Part shown: piece by piece, positions 6,332-15,256 of the stretch
Layout: each line of letters starts with the position of its first letter
Position numbering within the stretch: position 1 is the stretch's first letter
DNA from: Stenotrophomonas sp. 24(2023)
GTDB taxonomy: Bacteria; Pseudomonadota; Gammaproteobacteria; Xanthomonadales; Xanthomonadaceae
Direction: 5' to 3'
Assembly: GCF_030913365.1 (NCBI RefSeq)
Contig: NZ_CP133160.1
Location: forward strand, 620,001 to 684,000
Length of the DNA: 64,000 nt
Position numbers and translations under genes: made by a program
The notes under the pieces: model-generated
What the model was told of the DNA's origin: nothing
What the model saw: only the letters and a program-made list of their open reading frames with translations
The model's database searches: none

Positions 6332-7909
6332 ATGCCGCTTTCCCGCGCCCTCTGGTCCCGCCTGCCACGCCTGGTGCGCTGGCTGGTCGTGCTGGCCATC
6401 ACCCTGGCCACCCTGGTGCTGTCGGGCCTGCTGCTGGCCGACCGCCTGACGCCGCGTGCGCAGGGGTCCGCATCGCACGCGTTGCCGCTGCAACCGGCGC
6501 AGACCGTGCTGGACCGCCAGCTGGCGCCGCTGCTGGCCGCCCATCCCGGGCAGTCCGGGGTGGCGATGCTCGGTGATGGCCACGACGCCTTCGCCGCCCG
6601 CACGCTGATCAGCGAACAGGCCGGGCGCAGCCTGGACCTGCAGTACTACATCTGGCATGACGACATGCTCGGCCACCTGCTGGCCAAGGCCCTGCACGAT
6701 GCGGCCGAGCGCGGGGTGCGCGTGCGCCTGCTGCTTGATGACATGAACGCCAAGGACAAGGACGCCCTGCTGCTGGCACTCGATGCCCACCCCTCCATCG
6801 AGATCCGGCTGTACAACCCGTTCCGCAACCGCCATGGCATCGCCCGGCTGCTGGAAATGGTGCAACGGGTGTTCAGCATGAACCACCGCATGCACAACAA
6901 GAGCTGGATTGCCGATGGCCGCGTGGCAATCGTGGGAGGCCGCAACATCGGCGAGGAATACTTCAGCGCGCGCAGCGACGTGAACTTCCAGGACCTGGAC
7001 CTGCTGGTGGCCGGGCCGGCCGTGCAGCAGGCCAGCGCCATCTTCGACGCCTACTGGAACAGCCCGGCGGCCGTGCCGATCGCTGCGCTGGCCTCCCCTG
7101 ACAGCGAACGCCTGCAGCAGCTGCTGGTGCAGTCCACCCACGATGCGCGGCTGGCCGACGCCCAGCCGTACCTGCGCGAAGTGGCGGCCTCCCGCCAGCG
7201 GCAGCGGCCCAGTGCCGAACCACTGCACTGGAGCACGCAGGTGCGCATCGTCTCCGACCCACCGATGAAGCACCGTGGCGATGACCGCCAGCAGTGGCTG
7301 GTCACCACGCTGGCCACGGAGCTGCAGCACAGCCGGCACACCGCGCTGCTGATCTCGCCGTACTTCGTGCCGGGCCAGGACGGCCTGGACGGGCTCTCGC
7401 AGTTGTCCCGCGCCGGCGTGCAGGTGGGCGTGGTGACCAATTCGCTGGCCGCCAACGATGTCGCGGCGGTGCACGGCGGGTACATGGGCTACCGCGTGCC
7501 GCTGCTGCGTGCCGGCGTGCAGCTGTACGAACTGAAGGCACATGGCCAGACCGGCAGCGCCGGACCGTTCGGCAGCAGCGGCGCCAGCCTGCACACCAAG
7601 GCGTTCGTGCTGGACGACCGGCGCGGCTTCGTCGGTTCGTTCAATCTCGACCCGCGCTCGGCCTACCTCAACACCGAAATGGGCGTGCTGTTCGACGACG
7701 CCGTGCTGGGCGCGCAGCTGCGCGATGAGTACCTGCGCCTGGCCAGTCCCGCGCAGAGCTACTGGCTGGCCCTGGGTGACGATGGCCGGCTGCGCTGGCT
7801 CGAACGGCAACCGCCCGCACACTGGGTCGGGCCGGAACCGGGCAGTTCACTGGGCAAGCGTGCGACCGCCCGCGTCATCAGCTGGCTGCCGATCGAATCC
7901 CAGCTGTAG
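6332..7909 (+). CDS. Phospholipase D-family protein, ClsC-like cardiolipin synthase
   Basis: Membrane-anchored 525-residue PLD superfamily enzyme, likely making cardiolipin or transferring phosphatidyl groups. One N-terminal transmembrane helix (LVRWLVVLAITLATLVLSGLL, residues ~15-36) precedes two HKD motifs: HNKSWIADGRVAIVGGRNIG at about residue 187 and HTKAFVLDDRRGFVGSFN at about residue 420. The spacing, the DLQYYIWHDD phrase and the total length match ClsC-type synthases. It lies 36 nt behind the pseudouridine synthase homologue and ends convergent with the HDOD gene, 3 nt apart. Confidence 0.88.
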   Translation: MPLSRALWSRLPRLVRWLVVLAITLATLVLSGLLLADRLTPRAQGSASHALPLQPAQTVLDRQLAPLLAAHPGQSGVAMLGDGHDAFAARTLISEQAGRSLDLQYYIWHDDMLGHLLAKALHDAAERGVRVRLLLDDMNAKDKDALLLALDAHPSIEIRLYNPFRNRHGIARLLEMVQRVFSMNHRMHNKSWIADGRVAIVGGRNIGEEYFSARSDVNFQDLDLLVAGPAVQQASAIFDAYWNSPAAVPIAALASPDSERLQQLLVQSTHDARLADAQPYLREVAASRQRQRPSAEPLHWSTQVRIVSDPPMKHRGDDRQQWLVTTLATELQHSRHTALLISPYFVPGQDGLDGLSQLSRAGVQVGVVTNSLAANDVAAVHGGYMGYRVPLLRAGVQLYELKAHGQTGSAGPFGSSGASLHTKAFVLDDRRGFVGSFNLDPRSAYLNTEMGVLFDDAVLGAQLRDEYLRLASPAQSYWLALGDDGRLRWLERQPPAHWVGPEPGSSLGKRATARVISWLPIESQL

Positions 7910-7912
7910 CGA

Positions 7913-8992
7913 TCACGCCGGCGGGCAGGTGGCTTCGTCCACGTCGCCCAGCGTTTCCACGCTGCGCCCGTGCAGGCGCCGCCAGGCCCAGCGCAGGGCA
8001 TGCAGGGGCACGTCCGGCGACTGCTCCAGCAGCGCCAGCATCTGCCCCTGGGTGGCCCGGCCATGCCGGCACAGCAGGCTGGCGGCGGCGGCCGCGCTGC
8101 CAAACCGCAGGCTCGCCGCCAGGGGGCCGCTGGCCTGTGCCTGCAGTGCCGGGTGCACCGGCTCGGGCAGCTCCCAGGCGGCCGCGACACGCTGTGCCAC
8201 CGGCAGTGACCAGCGCTGCAACAGCCGCAGTGCCAGCGCCGTGGGAATCTCCTGGCCGCCGGCGCTGGCCAGCTGCGTCAGCTGCCGCATCACCAACGCG
8301 GTACCCAGGCCCTGGGTCAGGCCCAGCCACTGTGCGGCAAACGCATCGCCCCCGCTGACCGCGCGCGCGTGGTCGGCCGCCCCGCGCGAGGCCAGCAGCG
8401 CATGCTCCCAGATGATGCTGCTGAACTGTGGAAACTGTGGGCACTGCACCTCCATCACCGGCTGCACCAGCACGGCACTGATGATCTGCCGCACGCCTTC
8501 GGTGCCCACCAGGGTGACGGCACGCTGCAGGCTTTCCACCGGCCGTTCATGCACCTTGTAGGCGGGGCTGTTGGCGATGCGCAGCAGGTTGCCGGTCAGC
8601 ACCGGGTCCTGGCCGATGATGGCGGCCATCACCCGCGCCGAGCCAGCATCATCATTGACCGTCTGGATCAGCTGCGGCAGCAGCTGCGGCCGCCGTGGCA
8701 GCTGCCGGCTGGCCCAGTCGCGGGCCAGCAGCGCCTGCACCACGGCCTGCTCCAGTGCCGCCGCGCCGGCCGGCTCGTCTTCACTGGCCTGGCGCGGGGA
8801 CAGGGCCAGCGCATGCAGGCCCTGCTGCAGCTGCGCGTGCACCTGGCCCAGTGGCAACCGCTCCGTTGCCAGGTCTGCGGCCGCCCGCGCCTGCCGGGGA
8901 CGCTCGGCCTGGCGCGGCGGGGCCGTGCCGAACACGGCCTGCAGCCACGCACGTGCACACTGCCACGCCGATGTCGCGACCTGCGCGCTCAT
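7913..8992 (-). CDS. HDOD domain-containing protein
   Basis: A 359-residue signalling protein. The HDOD domain occupies about residues 95-290 (LPRRPQLLPQLIQTVNDD, IIGQDPVLTGNLLRIANSPAY, SLQRAVTLVGTEGVRQIISA); no HD metal-binding pair is kept, as usual for HDOD. Such proteins act as scaffolds in two-component and cyclic-di-GMP networks of xanthomonads. I place the start at 8992 (MSAQVATSAW); the frame stays open to a GTG at 9112, which would add a 40-residue acidic, low-complexity lead. The C-terminal ~70 residues are helical and specific to this protein. Confidence 0.85.
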   Translation of the reverse strand: MSAQVATSAWQCARAWLQAVFGTAPPRQAERPRQARAAADLATERLPLGQVHAQLQQGLHALALSPRQASEDEPAGAAALEQAVVQALLARDWASRQLPRRPQLLPQLIQTVNDDAGSARVMAAIIGQDPVLTGNLLRIANSPAYKVHERPVESLQRAVTLVGTEGVRQIISAVLVQPVMEVQCPQFPQFSSIIWEHALLASRGAADHARAVSGGDAFAAQWLGLTQGLGTALVMRQLTQLASAGGQEIPTALALRLLQRWSLPVAQRVAAAWELPEPVHPALQAQASGPLAASLRFGSAAAAASLLCRHGRATQGQMLALLEQSPDVPLHALRWAWRRLHGRSVETLGDVDEATCPPA

Positions 8993-9157
8993 GGCCTTGC
9001 TTTCCTTCGCCGCATCCCCGCTGCCACTGCCCCTGCCACCGTCCACACCCTCCGGTCCGGCCCTCTCCGCCGTTGTGGCTGCATCGGCCGCATCTTCATC
9101 TTCTTTAACCACCGGCCCGCCCCGGCCAGGGGCCCGGCACGCGCCCGGCGAATGGAC

Positions 9158-9208
9158 TAGAATGGCGCCGCGCGACCCGTCCCGAATGCTGACGACGTCG
9201 CTTTTTTT
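9158..9208 (+). promoter_or_regulatory. Leader hairpin with T7 tract upstream of leucine dehydrogenase
   Basis: A -10-like TAGAAT (9158-9163, no good -35) is followed directly by an imperfect hairpin: GCGAC (9172-9176) pairs with GTCGC (9197-9201), and CGTC (9178-9181) with GACG (9191-9194). TTTTTTTGTTTT follows at once. This has the shape of an intrinsic terminator on the plus strand, about 70 nt before the ATG, although no plus-strand gene ends upstream. It is therefore a candidate attenuator. The rest of 8993-9277 holds only the open extension of the HDOD frame. Confidence 0.5.
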
Positions 9209-9277
9209 GTTTTGGGACCCTACCGTTTGCTGGCACGTTCACCGCCGATCGCGGATGTTCATGCCATCGGAGACGCC

Positions 9278-10375
9278 ATGCTTTTTGAAACCCTCGCCAG
9301 CACCGGCCACGAACAGGTGGTGTTCTGCCACAACCACGATGCCGGCCTGCGCGCCATCATCGCCATCCACAACACCACCCTGGGACCGGCCCTGGGTGGG
9401 GTGCGCATGCGCCCCTACGCCAGCACCGATGAGGCGCTGGCCGATGTGCTGCGGCTGAGCCGCACGATGACCTACAAGAACGCTCTGGCCGGCCTGAACG
9501 TGGGCGGTGGCAAGGCGGTCATCATCGGTGACCCGAAGGCCGAGAAGAGCGAAGTGCTGTTCCGCGCCTTCGGCCGCTACGTCGATTCGCTCGGCGGGCG
9601 CTACATCACCGCCGAGGACGTGGGCACCGACGTCAACGACATGGAAAACATCTACCTGGAAAGCCAGTTCGTCACCGGCGTGCACCAGGTCCATGGCGGC
9701 TCGGGCGACCCGGCGCCGTTCACCGCCTATGGCGCGCTGCAGGCCTTGATGGCGTCGCTGCGGGTCAAGTTCGGCCACGAGGAAGTGGGCAAGACCAGCA
9801 TCGCCGTGCAGGGCCTGGGCCATATCGGCATGGAGCTGGTCAAGCTGCTGCGCGACCGCGGCGCCAAGCTCTACGTGACCGATCTGGACACGGCGCTGGT
9901 GGACCGTGCGGTGACCGATTACGGCGCCGAGGCGGTCAAGCCGGATGAGATCCATGAAGTGAACGCCGACGTGTTCGCCCCGTGCGCGCTGGAGGGGGCG
10001 ATCACCCCGCAGGTGCTGCCGCGCCTGAAGTGCAAGATCATCTGCGGCACCGCCAACAACCAGCTGTCCAGCCTGGAAGTGGGTGACGAGCTGCACGCGC
10101 GCGGCATCCTGTACGCACCGGACTATGCGGTCAACGCCGGTGGCGTGATGAACGTGTCGCTGGAAATCGACGGCTACAACCGCGAACGCGCGATGCGCCT
10201 GATCCGCAGCATCTACCACAACCTCACCCGCATCTTCGACCTGTCGCAGCGCGAGAACATCTCGCCGCAGCGTGCCGCCGACCGCATCGCCGAAAGCCGC
10301 ATCCTGTCGATCGGCAAGCTGAAGATGCCGCTGGGCCGCAGCACGCCGCGCCTGGGCAACCTGCGCGGCGGCTGA
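9278..10375 (+). CDS. ldh: Leucine dehydrogenase (Glu/Leu/Phe/Val dehydrogenase family)
   Basis: NAD-dependent oxidative deaminase of branched-chain amino acids, 365 residues, the usual length for leucine dehydrogenase. Visible are the glycine-rich substrate loop PALGGVRMRPY, the catalytic-lysine region MTYKNALAGLNVGGGKAVI, the conserved EDVGTDVNDM, and the NAD-binding motif VQGLGHIGMELVKLL. In this family it feeds 2-oxoacids to branched-chain degradation or branched fatty acid primers, which are abundant in xanthomonads; that role is inference. The start at 9278 has CGGAG upstream. The leader holds a terminator-like hairpin, and a strong terminator follows at 10400. Confidence 0.93.
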   Translation: MLFETLASTGHEQVVFCHNHDAGLRAIIAIHNTTLGPALGGVRMRPYASTDEALADVLRLSRTMTYKNALAGLNVGGGKAVIIGDPKAEKSEVLFRAFGRYVDSLGGRYITAEDVGTDVNDMENIYLESQFVTGVHQVHGGSGDPAPFTAYGALQALMASLRVKFGHEEVGKTSIAVQGLGHIGMELVKLLRDRGAKLYVTDLDTALVDRAVTDYGAEAVKPDEIHEVNADVFAPCALEGAITPQVLPRLKCKIICGTANNQLSSLEVGDELHARGILYAPDYAVNAGGVMNVSLEIDGYNRERAMRLIRSIYHNLTRIFDLSQRENISPQRAADRIAESRILSIGKLKMPLGRSTPRLGNLRGG

Positions 10376-10399
10376 GCGCCACGCCGTGGCTCCCCCCTG

Positions 10400-10429
10400 A
10401 AAAACGCCGGGCACTGCCCGGCGTTTTTT
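10400..10429. terminator. Intrinsic terminator, bidirectional
   Basis: AAAAACGCCGGGC, loop ACT, GCCCGGCGTTTTTT: a 9-bp GC stem with A and T flanks on both sides. It lies between the convergent leucine dehydrogenase and autotransporter genes and can end both transcripts. Confidence 0.9.
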
Positions 10430-10446
10430 GTTGCCGCAGGCCGGCT

Positions 10447-13290
10447 TCAGAAGCCGGTGCTGTAGCGCAACGCTACCTGCCGCAGGTCCTGACCGGGGCC
10501 GACGCGCTGGTCCAGGCCGAGGGACAGGCGCGCCTGGCCACGCAGCGTGGCTTCCATCGACAGCCCCAGCAGGCCACTGCCCTGCGCGTTGGACACCAGC
10601 GCCAGCGGCGCCCAGGCCTCCACGCCGACGAAGCTGGCCTGCAGGTCCAGGCCACTGCGTGCGATCGTCTGCTGCCATTCGGCGTAGCCGCGCAGCGCCC
10701 AGCGCCCCCACTGGCGCTCGCTGCGCACGCCGGCCAGCGCCTGGCTGCGCGAGGCGACGCTGGCGTCGGCACGCAGGCCGAAACCCGCACCGCCCTGTTC
10801 GCTGAAGCCATCGCTGTCCAGCCGCATGTAGCTGGCGCCCACGTAAGGCGTCAGCGACGCGCGGGCGTTGCCCAGGCGCAGCCCGCTTTCCAGGCTGGCG
10901 GTAGTGAACGTGCCGCCATAGCGCGACGATGCGCCCAGCGCGCTGGCGCCCAGCAGCAGCTGGCGGTCGATCTGGCGCTGGAACTGGCCGGCACCAAGCT
11001 GCGCCAGCGCGTAGCCTCGGCCGAAGCCCCAGCCGGCATACAGCTGCGCCTGCGCCTGACGGTCACGGCCCTGGTCCCCGCCGAAGCCGTGGCTGCCCTG
11101 GTTGCGGGTTTCACCGAAGGCCACGCCGAACAGGCCATTGCTGCCCATCGGCATGTCCTGCCCGACCATCCAGCCCTGGGTCTGCGCCGCATTGCCGGCG
11201 AAGCTGCCCTGCCCGGCCTCGCCGAGCGACGCGCGCCACGCACCGCCCAGCACCGGCCGGCCCTGTACCTGGCCGAAACGGGTGGCCAGCGCGCGGCGTG
11301 ACATGTCGATGCTGTCGAAGGTCAGCGCCGTCGCCAGCGCATGCGAACGGCCCGACAGGCTGTCCAGCGTCGCCGCCAGGCCGGCATTGCCGCCACCCAC
11401 CTGCTGCACACCGGCCGCTGCCGCACCGAATGCCGACAGCCGCAGGCTGGCATCGGTATCGAGCAGTGCGAAGGCCTGCTGCACGCGCTGGGCTGCCGCG
11501 AAGGCCGCCGGGTCCACCCGTGCAGCACTTGCCGCAGCCGTCACGCTGACCTGGTCCAGGACCAGCCACGCCGTGTTCGCGTCATAACCGAAATGGCTGG
11601 ACAGCAGCGCCAGCCCCTGCGCACCGGTGGACGTGGCATTGCCGGCGAACTGGCCGCTGATGCCACCACTGGCCCGCAGCAGGTCCTGCCGGCTGCCGTT
11701 GGCCGGTACGTAACCGCTGATGTAGCCGTTGACCAGCACGCCACCGGCCAGCTGCGCGCTGCCGGTCACCTGCAGCGGATTGACGCCCAGCGCGACCATC
11801 AGCTGCGCACCGGCCGACTGCACGTAATTGCCGTCGATGGTGGCGGTGGTGTTGGCGGTGGTCAGCGCCACCGTGCCATTGTTGGTGACCGTGCCGACCA
11901 CGCGCGGCGTGCCGCTGCTGAACTGCAGCGTCGCCCCGGCCGAGGTGATCACGCTGGAGCGGAGCGTGGCGCCACGCAGGCTCAGCGCGCCCTGCTGCAC
12001 GCTGGTGGCGCCGCTGTAGGTGCTGTCGCCGGACAACGCCAGCGTGCCGGCCCCCTGCTTGACCAGCCCGCCGGCACCGCTGATCGGATTGCTCCACAGC
12101 GAGCCGCTGTTGCCGGCATCGACATTGGCGGTGACATCGCCCCAGTCGAACCGGCCCGGCCCGTTCACCGCCCTGGCCACGTTGAGCAGGCCGTAGCCGA
12201 AGACCGGGTCCACGCCGGGGGCACCGATGTCGGTGGCCGTACCCAGCAGTACCTGGCGCACCTGGTCGTTGCTCATGTAGGGATACTTCTGCCACACCAG
12301 TGCCGCCGCGCCGGACACCAGCGGTGCGGCGTAGGAGGTGCCATACCCCCAGTAGAACGCCGGGTTGCTGCTTGCCGAGGCCGGATCGGGGAACACGGCA
12401 GAGCCCGGCGCGGCCAGGCAGTAGCGGGCTGCCACGCCGCAGGCGTTGGCGTAGTCCGCACGCTGGGTGAAGTTGACCGTGTCCACGGCGGTCACCGCCA
12501 GCCAGCCCTGCTCCAGATCAGCGGCCGGGCGCGAGCCGCCGCTGCCCACCTGGCTCGGCAGCGCGGCCACGCTGGACGGATCGGCCCGGCCCTCGTTGCC
12601 GGTGGCGAACACCACCAGGCCACCATTGCTGGTGATGAAGGGACGGTACTCGGCCGCGATCTGCGCGGTAGCTGCCGGGTTGGTCCAGTACAGGCCGCCC
12701 CAGGAATTGTTCATGATCTTCACGCCGCTGGCGATCAGGTCGCGGTGGACCTGGGCCACGCCGATCGGCCCGTTGACCGCGTTGCCCTGGCCGGACCCGT
12801 CATCGCTCGGCCGGGTATCCCCGATGATCCGCGCCGATACGATCTGCGCGCCCGGAGCGACGCCGCCGGGCCACGGCCCCACCGGTGCGCCGGCCGCCAG
12901 ACTGGCCACCGTGGTGCCGTGCCCGACCACATCATCGACGTTGAGGTTGTTGCGCGCCGGATCGACGTAGGCGTAGCTGGCCACCACGCGCCCGGCCACC
13001 GCCGGGGCAGCCCGGTTGACGCCCGAATCGACGATGCCGATGCGCACGTTCTGCCCGGTCAGGCCCTGCAGCTGCGAAGCCCGTGCGTTGATCACCGCCA
13101 GGTGGGCATCACCGGCCGGTTCCGGCGGCCGCGCCGGCGTGGTCGGTGGCGTAGTGGGGGGCGTGGTCGGCGGTGCCGTCGGCGGCGGGTCCGCGCGCAC
13201 GCTGCTGCCGCCACCTCCGCCACCACACGCGGCCAGCGCCGCACTCAAGGCCAACACCAGTGCCGGTCGTGCCAGCGTGTTCGTATCCAT
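10447..13290 (-). CDS. Lipobox-bearing subtilisin-like serine protease autotransporter
   Basis: A 947-residue type Va autotransporter. The order is: signal peptide with lipobox (LAAC, then a glycine run), a Pro/Thr linker (repeats of TPPT), an S8 peptidase domain with Asp88 (IGIVDSGVN), His124 (GHGTTVASL) and Ser319 (GTSYAAPLVSGAAAL), a passenger beta-helix with an autotransporter-associated repeat (GGLVKQGAGTLALSGDSTY), and a ~280-residue C-terminal beta-barrel ending in Phe. Lipidated S8 autotransporters such as NalP cleave other surface proteins. I start at ATG 13290 because it opens the signal peptide; an upstream in-frame ATG adds 25 polar residues. Confidence 0.93.
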   Translation of the reverse strand: MDTNTLARPALVLALSAALAACGGGGGGSSVRADPPPTAPPTTPPTTPPTTPARPPEPAGDAHLAVINARASQLQGLTGQNVRIGIVDSGVNRAAPAVAGRVVASYAYVDPARNNLNVDDVVGHGTTVASLAAGAPVGPWPGGVAPGAQIVSARIIGDTRPSDDGSGQGNAVNGPIGVAQVHRDLIASGVKIMNNSWGGLYWTNPAATAQIAAEYRPFITSNGGLVVFATGNEGRADPSSVAALPSQVGSGGSRPAADLEQGWLAVTAVDTVNFTQRADYANACGVAARYCLAAPGSAVFPDPASASSNPAFYWGYGTSYAAPLVSGAAALVWQKYPYMSNDQVRQVLLGTATDIGAPGVDPVFGYGLLNVARAVNGPGRFDWGDVTANVDAGNSGSLWSNPISGAGGLVKQGAGTLALSGDSTYSGATSVQQGALSLRGATLRSSVITSAGATLQFSSGTPRVVGTVTNNGTVALTTANTTATIDGNYVQSAGAQLMVALGVNPLQVTGSAQLAGGVLVNGYISGYVPANGSRQDLLRASGGISGQFAGNATSTGAQGLALLSSHFGYDANTAWLVLDQVSVTAAASAARVDPAAFAAAQRVQQAFALLDTDASLRLSAFGAAAAGVQQVGGGNAGLAATLDSLSGRSHALATALTFDSIDMSRRALATRFGQVQGRPVLGGAWRASLGEAGQGSFAGNAAQTQGWMVGQDMPMGSNGLFGVAFGETRNQGSHGFGGDQGRDRQAQAQLYAGWGFGRGYALAQLGAGQFQRQIDRQLLLGASALGASSRYGGTFTTASLESGLRLGNARASLTPYVGASYMRLDSDGFSEQGGAGFGLRADASVASRSQALAGVRSERQWGRWALRGYAEWQQTIARSGLDLQASFVGVEAWAPLALVSNAQGSGLLGLSMEATLRGQARLSLGLDQRVGPGQDLRQVALRYSTGF

Positions 13291-13411
13291 CCCTGCATCC
13301 CCCACCAGAACGTGATCCCGCCGTTCGCGGAGCTGACTGCGCGTGGAACCGGCGGCCATCGCCAACCCTCTATACTGGGCTGGCCCCCACGCAGTCTGCC
13401 GGGAATCCGGG

Positions 13412-13442
13412 CCACTTCCAATGGCCTGCGTTCCACTTCCAA
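13412..13442. promoter_or_regulatory. CCACTTCCAA direct repeat upstream of thiolase
   Basis: Two exact copies of CCACTTCCAA (13412-13421, 13433-13442) begin 21 bp apart, two turns of the helix, and end 27 nt before the thiolase ATG. This spacing is what a dimeric activator or repressor would need. A TATACT -10-like hexamer lies just upstream at 13371, without a clear -35. The region also serves as upstream DNA for the divergent autotransporter. Confidence 0.45.
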
Positions 13443-13469
13443 ATCTTGCTTACGCATCAAGAGATTGCC

Positions 13470-14645
13470 ATGTCCAACATCGTCATCGCGGCCGCCAAGC
13501 GCACCGCCATCGGCTCCTTCCTCGGCCAGTTCACCGGCGTGCCCACCCCGACCCTGGGCGCGGCGGCCATCACCGCAGCGCTGGAACAGTCCGGCGTGCC
13601 GGCCGGCGAGGTCACCGAAGTCATCATGGGCTGCGTGCTGCCGGCCAATCTGGGCCAGGCCCCGGCCCGCCAGGCCGCCATCGCCGCCGGGCTGCCACTG
13701 TCGGTCGGCGCGACCACCCTGAACAAGGTCTGCGGTTCGGGCATGAAGGCGATCATGCTGGGCCATGACCTGATCAAGGCCGGCTCGGCCACGATCGTGG
13801 TGGCCGGTGGCATGGAGTCGATGACCAACGCACCGCACCTGCTGCCCAATTCACGCACCGGCAACCGCTTCGGCAATTTCCAGGCCGTGGACCACATGGC
13901 CCACGATGGCCTGGTCAACGCCTACGACGGCAAGGCCATGGGCGAGTTCGCCGAATGCACGGTGGACAAGTACCAGTTCAGCCGCGAGGAACAGGACGCC
14001 TACGCCATCGAATCGGTCAAGCGCGCCCAGGCCGCGCAGGCCAATGGCGCTTTCGCCGACGAGATCGTCACGGTCAAGGTGACCGGCCGCAAGGGTGAGG
14101 TCGAGATCAGCACCGACGAACAGCCGGGCCGCTCGGACATCGCCAAGATCCCGACCCTGCGCCCGGCCTTCAAGAAGGACGGCAGCGTGACCGCCGCCAG
14201 TTCTTCCAGCATTTCCGACGGCGCGGCCGCCGTGGTGCTGCTGGCCGAGGACGATGCCGCCGCGCGCGGCCTGTCGCCGCTGGCCCGCATCGTCGGCCAT
14301 GCCACCCATTCGCAGGCGCCGGAATGGTTCACCACCGCGCCGATCGGTGCCATCCAGACGCTGCTGCAGAAGACCGGCTGGTCGCTGCAGGACGTGGACC
14401 TGTTCGAAGTGAACGAGGCCTTCGCCGTGGTGGCCATGGCGCCGATGCGTGAACTGGGCATCCCGCACGACAAGCTCAACGTGAATGGCGGTGCCTGCGC
14501 ACTGGGCCATCCCATTGGTGCTTCCGGCGCACGCCTGGTGGTGACCCTGGTCAACGCCCTGCGCACACGCGGAGCCAAGCGCGGAATCGCGACGCTGTGC
14601 ATCGGCGGCGGCGAAGCGACGGCAATTGCCATCGAATTGATTTAA
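13470..14645 (+). CDS. Acetyl-CoA C-acetyltransferase (thiolase)
   Basis: Condenses or cleaves acetoacetyl-CoA; 391 residues, the standard size. The nucleophile Cys88 is in LNKVCGSGMKA, His347 in GGACALGHPIGASGAR and Cys377 in TLCIGGGEA. MESMTNAPHLLP and the LFEVNEAFA motif (NEAF) are typical of biosynthetic/degradative acetoacetyl-CoA thiolases (AtoB/PhaA type). No partner beta-oxidation or PHB gene is adjacent, so the pathway cannot be decided from context. A short direct repeat lies upstream. Confidence 0.93.
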   Translation: MSNIVIAAAKRTAIGSFLGQFTGVPTPTLGAAAITAALEQSGVPAGEVTEVIMGCVLPANLGQAPARQAAIAAGLPLSVGATTLNKVCGSGMKAIMLGHDLIKAGSATIVVAGGMESMTNAPHLLPNSRTGNRFGNFQAVDHMAHDGLVNAYDGKAMGEFAECTVDKYQFSREEQDAYAIESVKRAQAAQANGAFADEIVTVKVTGRKGEVEISTDEQPGRSDIAKIPTLRPAFKKDGSVTAASSSSISDGAAAVVLLAEDDAAARGLSPLARIVGHATHSQAPEWFTTAPIGAIQTLLQKTGWSLQDVDLFEVNEAFAVVAMAPMRELGIPHDKLNVNGGACALGHPIGASGARLVVTLVNALRTRGAKRGIATLCIGGGEATAIAIELI

Positions 14646-14687
14646 AAGGGTTTAACCGCGAATTCGCAAAAATGAATGCGGGATCGC

Positions 14688-14715
14688 TTGACAGCCAAAC
14701 GAGGCTTGTCATCAT
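14688..14715 (+). promoter_or_regulatory. Sigma-70-like promoter for the Ala-rich lipoprotein
   Basis: Perfect -35 TTGACA (14688-14693), 16-nt spacer, -10 CATCAT (14710-14715, four of six consensus bases). The start point would be near 14722, leaving a leader of about 46 nt. The spacer overlaps an imperfect dyad (TGACAGCC / GGCTTGTCA), a possible operator. Confidence 0.5.
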
Positions 14716-14767
14716 GTTGTCGGCGCGCAACTGCGCGTTGCCTATTCTAACGACGAGGATTCACACA

Positions 14768-15109
14768 ATGAGCATCAACAAGCTGCTGGTCGCGATGTCC
14801 CTGGCTCTGGCCCTGGCCGCCTGCTCGAAGCAGGAAGCTGCCCAGGACGCCGCTGCTTCGGCCAACGAAGCCGCCACCGAAGCCCAGGCCGCTGCCGACC
14901 AGGCTGCTGCTGCCGGCGCCCAGACCGCTGACGCCGCCCAGGCTGCTGCCGACACCGCCGCCACCGCTGCTGACGCTTCGGCCGACGCCGCTGCCCAGGC
15001 TGCTGGCGCCGCCACCGACGCTGCTGCCGGCCAGGCTGCCGACGCTGCCAAGGCTGCTGAAGGCACCGCCGACAAGGCCAAGGACGCTGCTGAAGAAGCC
15101 AAGAAGTAA
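14768..15109 (+). CDS. Alanine-rich lipoprotein 1
   Basis: Exported lipoprotein of 113 residues: signal peptide with lipobox LAAC (Cys19), then a body of almost pure Ala with regularly spaced Asp, Glu, Thr, Gln and Lys (AAADQAAAAGAQTADAAQ and similar), ending in a lysine-containing tail (DKAKDAAEEAKK). The composition predicts one long helix or coiled coil in the periplasm, comparable in style to Lpp-like or LEA-like proteins, though I see no direct homology. A GAGG Shine-Dalgarno, its own promoter and terminator, and a paralogue 147 nt downstream support it. Confidence 0.85.
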   Translation: MSINKLLVAMSLALALAACSKQEAAQDAAASANEAATEAQAAADQAAAAGAQTADAAQAAADTAATAADASADAAAQAAGAATDAAAGQAADAAKAAEGTADKAKDAAEEAKK

Positions 15110-15135
15110 TCACTTCTTTCTTCACGCTGTTCTGG

Positions 15136-15164
15136 AAAAGCCGCTGGTCCGCCAGCGGCTTTTT
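15136..15164 (+). terminator. Intrinsic terminator
   Basis: AAAAGCCGCTGG, loop TCCG, CCAGCGGCTTTTT: a strong stem with T tract 26 nt behind the first Ala-rich lipoprotein gene. It separates that gene from its downstream paralogue. Confidence 0.92.
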
Positions 15165-15256
15165 CTTTGCCCGCGCACCGGCCGATCACCGCTACCGCGT
15201 CTTCACAAGGGCATGAATAGGCTGGCCTCCCTCGATCCCCTCACCAGGAGTGCGCC

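Noticed and set aside
5483..7822. A 779-codon minus-strand frame opposite the pseudouridine synthase and phospholipase D genes
   Set aside because: Low-complexity Gln/His/Arg-rich composition and no motif, while both genes on the other strand have full family signatures.
9000..9112. N-terminal extension of the HDOD protein from GTG 9112
   Set aside because: The added 40 residues are acidic low-complexity sequence and lack a convincing ribosome site; kept only as an alternative.
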